Shown here: positions 13,974 to 19,327 of the stretch, one piece after another
Layout: each line of letters starts with the position of its first letter
How positions within the stretch are numbered: the first letter of the stretch is position 1
Assembly: GCA_025998595.1 (NCBI GenBank)
Contig: BNWE01000017.1
Location: 1-19,327, forward strand
Length of the DNA stretch: 19,327 nucleotides
DNA from: Alphaproteobacteria bacterium
GTDB taxonomy: Bacteria; Pseudomonadota; Alphaproteobacteria; UBA3830
Direction of reading: 5' to 3'
Made by a program: the position numbers and the translations under genes
Notes under the pieces: model-generated
Told to the model about the DNA's origin: nothing
Databases searched by the model: none
Seen by the model: only the letters and a program-made list of their open reading frames with translations

Positions 13974-14939
13974 TTACTCAACAAAAGTTACTTTTTGGTT
14001 AATTTTAACCCCAAATTTTTCCGCCAACTTCTTATTTACAAAGCACCGATGATCCTGAAGCGTTGGGTAAATCGGTGCAACATCTTTTATGTCAGCGCCA
14101 TTTAGTAGCTTTGCTGCGAGTTTTCCAGCATTTCTACCAACAGACTCGTAATTTACACCAAAACTGGCAAGAGCAAGACCGTTGCGCACCGACTGATCCT
14201 CCGTATCAAACACAGGTATGTTCATTTTTTGAGCTTCGGATGCAATTGTTGGCATTGCTGCATGAAGTCCACTTGCTGCAACGTATATGAAGTCGACTTT
14301 TCCCTTGAATTCCTGTATGCGCATTGGGATGTCGCGGATATGATCCACTGGAATTGCCATGACCGACATGCCCATCGAAGCAGTTGCCGTGCGCATCATA
14401 TCAAGTAGTATTGCGTCATTACTATCGGAAGTCAGACACAGGAGTCCAACTGTCTTCGCCTGAGGCAAAATCGACTTTGCAAAATCAAGAATCACGTTCA
14501 GATTTTGCATATCAGAACTACCGGTGACGTTTCCATCCGAGTGATCCTTGTCTTTTATCAATCCTGCGGAAACGGGATCCGTAATCGCATGAAAAACAAG
14601 CGGAATGTCGTGCACTTTTCCCTTGGCGAATAGAGCAATCGGCGTGGATACCACAACCATAACTTTTGGATTCTGGTTTTTTAAAGCCGTTATCGTCTGC
14701 GGAATCAGCGCATGATCAAATGCAACGTCTTTAATCTCGAATCTAATCGTTTTGTTTTCGATAAATCCCTGATCGGCTAATTCATCCTTAATTCCCTGTA
14801 TCGAGAGCTCCAAATCCGACAGTGGGCCGTAGTTGGCAATTGCGACAACGGGCAAATCTTCCTTCTTTTTAAAATCAAAAAATGTTGCAACAAGTGCGAC
14901 TGCCACCGTTGCAACAATAAGCGCGTCTCTTTTGTTCAT
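13974..14939 (-). CDS. ABC importer substrate-binding protein 2 (TrpX/ABC_sub_bind)
   Basis: A 321-aa paralogue of the binding protein at 12440-13408, clearly similar along its whole length (about two thirds identical by eye), with the same N-terminal hydrophobic anchor and no lipobox Cys. It shares the motifs QGIKDELADQGFIENKTI, AITDPVSAGLIKDK, GNVTGSSDMQNL and LASFGVNYESVGRNAGK. The start is ATG 14939 with GGAG 6 nt upstream. It is separated from paralogue 1 by about 560 bp of repeats, so it may deliver ligand to the same ATPase/permease or be expressed separately. Differences near the ligand cleft (for example YNVITDP versus FHAITDP) could change specificity, which is inference. Confidence 0.93.
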   Translation of the reverse strand: MNKRDALIVATVAVALVATFFDFKKKEDLPVVAIANYGPLSDLELSIQGIKDELADQGFIENKTIRFEIKDVAFDHALIPQTITALKNQNPKVMVVVSTPIALFAKGKVHDIPLVFHAITDPVSAGLIKDKDHSDGNVTGSSDMQNLNVILDFAKSILPQAKTVGLLCLTSDSNDAILLDMMRTATASMGMSVMAIPVDHIRDIPMRIQEFKGKVDFIYVAASGLHAAMPTIASEAQKMNIPVFDTEDQSVRNGLALASFGVNYESVGRNAGKLAAKLLNGADIKDVAPIYPTLQDHRCFVNKKLAEKFGVKINQKVTFVE

Positions 14940-14960
14940 AATAAGCTCCATCATATCTAT

Positions 14961-14966
14961 ATTATA
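14961..14966 (-). promoter_or_regulatory. Consensus -10 box of binding protein 2
   Basis: Minus-strand TATAAT preceded by TG, 21 nt before the ATG. The best -35 candidate is TTGCCT (14992-14987) at a long 20-nt spacing, so the promoter may rely on the -10 element. Confidence 0.45.
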
Positions 14967-15061
14967 CATATTGGCGTTTTCAAAGGAGGCAAGTATAAAA
15001 GCAACAAATCTACCTTCTAGAACGCGAGGACAAAAAATTGTGAGTTTGGGGATATAATAAA

Positions 15062-15079
15062 ATTGGCTCTAGAGCCAAT
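15062..15079 (-). terminator. Terminator overlapping the stop codon of the 15069 gene
   Basis: ATTGGCTCTAGAGCCAAT is a perfect 18-bp palindrome. On the minus strand it contains the TAG stop of the small membrane protein gene and is followed by TTTATTATAT. The hairpin therefore includes the last coding codons. Confidence 0.6.
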
Positions 15080-15359
15080 AGATGTATGGAGCTACGTAAG
15101 CAGAAATTTGTGAAAAAACAAGCGACAAGATGCTGTTAACATCAGTCCCTCTATTTTTCTCAAAATCTTCAACCATCTCGAACATAACGCTCTCTAAAAT
15201 GATAACACTGAGCAGCATATAGCAAATAACGCCGACCGTCAACAACTTTTTTGAAAAAATTTTAGCACCGGCGATGTGTTTTTGTTGCGCAATTTTAATG
15301 ACATTTGTTGAAAAAATTAGTAAAGGCAAGACCAAAAAGTCCAAAAATAGCGTTGACAT
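15069..15359 (-). CDS. Small membrane protein, 96 aa, unknown
   Basis: A short protein with two clear hydrophobic segments (about residues 4-21, LFLDFLVLPLLIFST, and 39-56, LLTVGVICYMLLSVIILE) and a possible third amphipathic one near the C-terminus (SLVFSQISAYVAPYIYWL). Between them lie a basic loop and an acidic loop (EMVEDFEKNRGTD). It starts at ATG 15359, divergent from the ankyrin-like gene; its start codon overlaps the -35 box of that gene. The Shine-Dalgarno is weak. The stop sits inside a terminator palindrome, which supports it as a real transcription unit. Family and role are not recognised. Confidence 0.5.
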   Translation of the reverse strand: MSTLFLDFLVLPLLIFSTNVIKIAQQKHIAGAKIFSKKLLTVGVICYMLLSVIILESVMFEMVEDFEKNRGTDVNSILSLVFSQISAYVAPYIYWL

Positions 15360-15384
15360 TTTCTTTCAAATGGTGTGTTATGCT
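15353..15384 (+). promoter_or_regulatory. Promoter of the ankyrin-like gene
   Basis: Consensus TTGACA (15353-15358) and an extended -10, TGTTATGCT (box 15379-15384). The spacing of 20 nt is long, but TGn before the -10 can compensate. It overlaps the first codon of the divergent gene. Confidence 0.45.
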
Positions 15385-15414
15385 TAATAGGTTTTAAATA
15401 ATAAGGAGTATATA

Positions 15415-16140
15415 ATGAGTAAAATCATATGTGCGTTAAAGGGTGCTATATGCGTACTGTCAATGGTGACAGTTACATTGTTGAGCGCTATGCAAGATGA
15501 TAGTCGACAATTGTTTGAGGCAATTAGGAAGAGTGAGGTTGCTCTTGTTAAGACGATTCTGGAGAGAAACGATCCTGCCAAAAATAAAGAAATAGTAAAT
15601 GCAATACCAGAGTGTGAAATTAATACACCTTTGAGTCTGGCAATTTCCTCAAAGAATTTTTCTAAAGAGATTTTTGAGCTTCTCATAGATAATGGAGCTG
15701 ATTTAGAAGCGCGCGGAAGGCCGATTATGATGTATACTCCTGGAAGGGGTCAGGAAGTATGGGGGTATTCTCCTGAACGCCCATTGCAGGAAGCGATAAA
15801 GAAGGGGAACATTGAAGCGATTAACGTTCTCCTAGATAGAGGAGCCACGCTAACAAATCATTGCAGCGACAGGGGTTGTTGGAATGCACTTAGGGGAGCT
15901 GCTTCTTCCGTTGTGTATCTTCCTATGGAAAAAACGATTGAAATTATTAATTTGCTGTTGGATAAGGATCCAACTTTATGCGATATAGGGTATAACGATG
16001 GCTTTGAGACAATAACGCCGGCGAGGCTTGTGGAAAACTTGGCTGATACGAACAGCCGTTACTCATGTAGTGCTGATAAGGCTACTACGCGCCTTCTTTA
16101 TATTGCTGCCTATCTAAAATCCTGGAAGGAACAGCACTAG
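15415..16140 (+). CDS. Secreted ankyrin-repeat-like protein
   Basis: A 241-aa protein with an N-terminal signal peptide or anchor (ALKGAICVLSMVTVTLLSA, residues 7-25). Ankyrin-type helix pairs follow: residues 31-52 (QLFEAIRKSEVALVKTILE), 71-100 (TPLSLAI…IFELLIDNGADLEA), 122-147 (RPLQEAIKKGNIEAINVLLDRGATL) and about 157-190 (NALRGAA…IINLLLDKDP). Some loops are long, for example 101-121, so repeats are degenerate. Ankyrin repeats bind proteins, and exported ones in host-associated bacteria often act on host factors, which is inference here. AGGAG lies 6 nt before ATG 15415, and a strong terminator follows at 16168. Confidence 0.82.
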   Translation: MSKIICALKGAICVLSMVTVTLLSAMQDDSRQLFEAIRKSEVALVKTILERNDPAKNKEIVNAIPECEINTPLSLAISSKNFSKEIFELLIDNGADLEARGRPIMMYTPGRGQEVWGYSPERPLQEAIKKGNIEAINVLLDRGATLTNHCSDRGCWNALRGAASSVVYLPMEKTIEIINLLLDKDPTLCDIGYNDGFETITPARLVENLADTNSRYSCSADKATTRLLYIAAYLKSWKEQH

Positions 16141-16167
16141 TTCTGAAATATGTCTGAAAACGCAATG

Positions 16168-16196
16168 GAGCGACGGCTTATAGCTGTCGCTCTTTT
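16168..16196 (+). terminator. Terminator of the ankyrin-like gene
   Basis: GAGCGACGGCT and AGCTGTCGCTC pair over 11 bp (one G-T wobble) around TAT and are followed by TTTTGTATTT. It is a textbook intrinsic terminator 28 nt after the stop. Confidence 0.9.
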
Positions 16197-16400
16197 GTAT
16201 TTGCTATATTCTGCTTTGCAAATACATCTCGCATACACATTTCGGGAGAAAACGCCAAGCATGGGCAAAGTGTGCTTATTGGATTTTTTCCGGTTCCCTA
16301 CGCTGTTTGGTCCCGCCTAATCATGGTGCAACCACAAGAATTAACTTGGTATGCAATGGGAATTCCATTATCATGTCAGCATAGCATATGAGGCTTTGGG

Positions 16401-17189
16401 GTGGTTTGTAATTTTTCTAACGTAGCGTTTTCCATCTTTGGTTTTCAGGTACATTGGTATTCGCTGGCTTATATATTCGGGATATTGTTCTCGGTATATC
16501 TGGCCAATCGTCTCGCGAAAGATTTATATGCTGATCTGACCAAGGATCTGATAGACACATTTATCAATTACGCTATAATCGGCATTGTTGTGGGCGGACG
16601 ACTTGGGCATGTCCTATTCTACGATTTCCAATATTACAGCAAGCACCTGGACGATATTCTAAAAATCTGGAAAGGCGGAATGTCGTTTTTCGGCGGTTGC
16701 ATTGGAACAGTTCTGATGGCGTATCTATTCTGTCGCAAACATAAATTGATATTTCTGAAATTCATGGATTTATGGGCCATAGGTGCTCCAGTCGGATTAT
16801 TTCTTGGAAGAATCGCCAATTTCGTAAATGGAGAGCTTCTGGGAACGGCATCCAATGTTCCTTGGACTGTCATTTTTAAAGATGGAATTCCAAGACATCC
16901 CAGTCAGATATACGAAGCAATTCTCGAAGGAATCGTGTTATTTGCCGTAATGATCCTATCAATTAAGATGAGATTCTATGAGAAAAGCGGAACATTGTGT
17001 GGAATTTTCTGTTCCGGCTATGGAATTGCCAGATTTATTGGGGAATTTTTTCGGGAACCAGATTCTGCATTTGGCTATGAATTGCTTTTAAAAACCGGAA
17101 TGAATCTAAATCAGTACATGAGTGTCGGCATATTTTTCTTTGGTATTTTGTTGATATATAAGGTGAGTAATAATCATGAACGTGCGTGA
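16401..17189 (+). CDS. lgt: Prolipoprotein diacylglyceryl transferase
   Basis: An inner-membrane enzyme that transfers diacylglycerol from phosphatidylglycerol to the lipobox Cys of prolipoproteins, the first step of lipoprotein maturation. 262 aa, about seven membrane segments. HWYSLAY (Tyr20), VVGGRLGHVLFYD, the Lgt signature GRIANFVNGELLG (Arg137, Asn140), PRHPSQIYEAI and EFFREPD (the essential second Arg) are all present. The conserved GGMSFHGG loop reads GGMSFFGG here: the His corresponding to E. coli His103 is Phe. The start is GTG 16401, with GAGG 7 nt upstream; an ATG at 16388 is out of frame and stopped. Its end overlaps recG by 14 nt. The 204-bp stretch 16197-16400 in front contains no gene I recognise. 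Confidence 0.95.
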   Translation: MVCNFSNVAFSIFGFQVHWYSLAYIFGILFSVYLANRLAKDLYADLTKDLIDTFINYAIIGIVVGGRLGHVLFYDFQYYSKHLDDILKIWKGGMSFFGGCIGTVLMAYLFCRKHKLIFLKFMDLWAIGAPVGLFLGRIANFVNGELLGTASNVPWTVIFKDGIPRHPSQIYEAILEGIVLFAVMILSIKMRFYEKSGTLCGIFCSGYGIARFIGEFFREPDSAFGYELLLKTGMNLNQYMSVGIFFFGILLIYKVSNNHERA

Positions 17190-19200
17190 ATTTCTTTTTA
17201 GTCCGGCGATAGAATTTGTAAAAATATCGGAGCATACGGATAAACTCATAAAAAAATGCTGCTCCGGCAATAGAGTTATAGATTTGTTGCTGCATTTTCC
17301 ATCGTCAATTGTAAATAGAACATCAGACATCAATAATTTTCATGATAAGGAAAAATTAACGCTGGTAGTGCGAGTGCTGAGACACGCCGCTCCGGACGGC
17401 GGATCTTCTCCGTACAAAATATACGTTGCCGCCGAAGACGAAGAGCTGCAGCTGGTATTCTTCCACTACAACGCCTATTATCTGCGAAAAACGTTTCCGG
17501 TGGACGGAGTGCTTTGCGTAAGTGGTGACGCCAGGAGAACCATTGGTGGATTGCAGATAGCTCATCCGGATGTCGTAACGCAGCCATCCTACGCCCAATA
17601 TCACATTGGAGCGGAGGCGATTTATCCACTGACAACCGGACTTCAAAACAAAACGCTTTCCTACGTGATTTCTACTCTGGTGAAATCCTTGCCGAAAATT
17701 CCTGAGTACATTCCGGAGGATATTCTAAAAAAATACTCTCTGATGAATTTTACGGATGCTATAAACGCCATTCATCATCCGGAAAATATGTCAGACATCA
17801 TAACCATGACGCCGGCACGCAAAAGAATAGCCATTGACGAGCTTTTGGCCAATCAGATCCGCCTACGTCAAATCAGAAAATCAATGGAGGAACATGCGTC
17901 TGGCATTGTGACCGAAAATGGTACTCTCACGAAGAAATTGAAGCTTCCATTTAAGCTGACGCGGGATCAAATTAGTTGTTTGAAGGACATAAGACTTGAC
18001 TTGGCATCCGCGAAGCCCATGAATCGCCTCATTCAGGGGGATGTTGGATCCGGCAAGACCATCGTTGCGTTCATTAGTATGCTGATAATTATAGAAAACA
18101 GATTCCAGGCGGTGCTATTGGCTCCGACGGAAATATTGGCGATGCAGCACTATACTACCATGAAAAATCTCGCGAAGGATCTCGGCATAAATATAGACAT
18201 AATGCTGGGCAGTAATCGGAGAATCCGGGAAAAGCAAATCGATGATCTCAAGAATAACACTACCCAATTGCTGATTGGCACTCACGCGGTTCTGGAGGAT
18301 AACATAGAGTTTTCCCATCTCGGTCTGGTGGTAATCGACGAACAGCACAGATTCGGAGTTATGCAGCGAGCGAGAGTCATCAAAAAATGTCATTATACCA
18401 ATGTGTTGGCCATGTCTGCGACTCCCATTCCGCGAACGCTTTTGCTGGGGTGCTACGGTGATCTAGACGTCTCCACCATAAAAACAAAACCAGTGGGACG
18501 AAAACCAATCGAAACCAGCGTAATTGGCGTATCGAAAATAAAGGATCTTGTGACAAGACTCAAGGAAATCGATTCCCAGATATATTGGGTATGTCCGGTG
18601 ATCGAGGAATCCGAAGAGCTGACGGACGTAACGACCCGCTGTGAATATCTCAATGGTGTTTTCTCTGCTCAAGATGTAAAAATTTTGCATGGAAAAATGA
18701 AGCCAAAAGAAAAAGATGACACAATAAACAGTTTCAAAAGGGGCGAGTTCAAAGTGCTGGTTTCGACCACAGTCATAGAAGTGGGAGTCGACATACCAAA
18801 TGCCAATGTCATGGTGATAGAGCACGCCGAACGCTTTGGGCTATCGCAATTGCATCAGCTGCGGGGACGTGTTGGCCGCGGCACTGATTCCTCCTACTGC
18901 GTTCTACTGTATCATAATCCGGTTTCTAAAGTCGGGCGCGAAAGACTGAATCTCATGAGAAAAACCACCGACGGATTTCTGCTGAGCGAAGAGGATTTGA
19001 AGCTGCGTGGGGCAGGGGACATCCTGGGGAAAGAGCAGAGCGGATTTAACTCGTTGCGATTTAGCGAATTTACGGACAATTCTTCGCTCATAGAAATCGC
19101 CGAAGAAATAACAAATACAATGGACTTACAGTCTGAGCAAACAGCGTTTCTCTGCGACATGTTCAACCGAATAGAAAACGACGCCGGCGTTATTTACTAA
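17176..19200 (+). CDS. recG: ATP-dependent DNA helicase RecG
   Basis: Helicase that reverses stalled replication forks and branch-migrates Holliday junctions. 674 aa, close to the usual length of about 690. A wedge/OB-type domain occupies about residues 45-140. Helicase motifs are QGDVGSGKT (Walker A, 287-295), APTEILAMQH (Ia), DEQHRFG (388-394, the diagnostic RecG motif II), SATPIPRTL (III, 414-422), STTVIEVGVDIPNA (V) and QLHQLRGRVGRG (VI). The C-terminal GDILGKEQSGF belongs to the RecG motif region. All catalytic motifs are intact. It starts at ATG 17176 inside the last codons of lgt, so it is translationally coupled to it. Confidence 0.98.
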   Translation: MNVREFLFSPAIEFVKISEHTDKLIKKCCSGNRVIDLLLHFPSSIVNRTSDINNFHDKEKLTLVVRVLRHAAPDGGSSPYKIYVAAEDEELQLVFFHYNAYYLRKTFPVDGVLCVSGDARRTIGGLQIAHPDVVTQPSYAQYHIGAEAIYPLTTGLQNKTLSYVISTLVKSLPKIPEYIPEDILKKYSLMNFTDAINAIHHPENMSDIITMTPARKRIAIDELLANQIRLRQIRKSMEEHASGIVTENGTLTKKLKLPFKLTRDQISCLKDIRLDLASAKPMNRLIQGDVGSGKTIVAFISMLIIIENRFQAVLLAPTEILAMQHYTTMKNLAKDLGINIDIMLGSNRRIREKQIDDLKNNTTQLLIGTHAVLEDNIEFSHLGLVVIDEQHRFGVMQRARVIKKCHYTNVLAMSATPIPRTLLLGCYGDLDVSTIKTKPVGRKPIETSVIGVSKIKDLVTRLKEIDSQIYWVCPVIEESEELTDVTTRCEYLNGVFSAQDVKILHGKMKPKEKDDTINSFKRGEFKVLVSTTVIEVGVDIPNANVMVIEHAERFGLSQLHQLRGRVGRGTDSSYCVLLYHNPVSKVGRERLNLMRKTTDGFLLSEEDLKLRGAGDILGKEQSGFNSLRFSEFTDNSSLIEIAEEITNTMDLQSEQTAFLCDMFNRIENDAGVIY

Positions 19201-19254
19201 CAGAAGATAAAAATATAACTCAAAAGCAAGGAAATAGAAATAAAAACTCAATTG

Positions 19255-19327
19255 ATGAGTGAAATCTTAAGTGCGAGGCGAGAAAGCGGTATTACTCAGA
19301 AGCAATTGGAAGAAGTGAGCAGGGTAA
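19255..19327 (+). CDS. XRE-type helix-turn-helix regulator, 5' end only
   Basis: Twenty-four codons to the window edge from ATG 19255: MSEILSARRESGITQKQLEE, then VSRV. The pattern of a basic helix, then GITQKQLEEVS, is the first half of a Cro/CI-type helix-turn-helix. The frame is open back to 19219, and the upstream residues (EIKTQL) would continue a helix typical of HigA-like antitoxins, so a non-ATG start such as TTG 19252 is possible. A Shine-Dalgarno at normal spacing is not seen. Confidence 0.6.
   Translation, partial: MSEILSARRESGITQKQLEEVSRV

Noticed and set aside
16284..16335. Slight likeness to the 4.5S/SRP RNA (GGTTCCC, ACGCTGTTTGG)
   Set aside because: The diagnostic GGAAGGAAGCAGCC-type loop is absent and no long stem forms by eye.
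1..19327. CRISPR arrays, phage modules, restriction-modification or toxin-antitoxin systems
   Set aside because: No regularly spaced direct repeats, integrase, phage structural genes or nuclease pairs were seen. Only the truncated helix-turn-helix gene at the right edge could belong to a toxin-antitoxin pair.

Overview
AT-rich bacterial DNA, most likely from a host-associated alphaproteobacterium of the Rickettsiales/Holosporales type (inference). Supporting signs: several secreted proteins with eukaryote-like folds (kinase/aminoglycoside-phosphotransferase-like, MORN, ankyrin, possible F-box), degraded transposase and gene remnants, and short palindromic repeats that recall the repeats of Rickettsia and its relatives, one of them inside a porin reading frame. 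Most genes share a GGAG Shine-Dalgarno placed 5-8 nt before the start.

Layout. 1-212: a partial gene end and a terminator-like hairpin. 213-1466 (-): secreted helical protein with LTxEQ repeats. 1512-2098: small ORFs only. 2099-3001 (-): SPFH/HIR-type membrane protein. 3080-3174: a 95-bp element with 10-bp terminal inverted repeats. 3202-3852 (-): TadE-like protein. 4117-5748 (+): secreted kinase-like protein with its own promoter. 5863-6768 (+): membrane-anchored family 2 glycosyltransferase. 6941-7016 (-): tRNA-Glu(UUC) with promoter and terminator. 7017-8430: decayed zone with a frameshifted small gene, two weak ORFs and the C-terminal end of an IS4-type transposase. 8557-9138 (+): secreted MORN protein, followed by a MORN gene remnant.

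9349-14939 (-): a porin, then (upstream on the same strand) an ABC importer made of permease, ATPase and two tandem substrate-binding paralogues of the TrpX type (PF04392-like). The two binding-protein genes are separated by about 560 bp packed with palindromic repeats. The importer ATPase and permease genes overlap or nearly touch, so they form an operon; the porin may be co-transcribed or have its own promoter.

15069-15359 (-): small membrane protein, divergent from 15415-16140 (+), a secreted ankyrin-like protein with a strong terminator. 16401-19200 (+): housekeeping pair lgt-recG, overlapping by 14 nt. The window ends in the start of an XRE-type helix-turn-helix gene.

The best candidates for new biology are the secreted kinase-like protein, the hairpin repeat family with compensated stem changes, and an Lgt protein that carries Phe where the conserved His of the family is expected.
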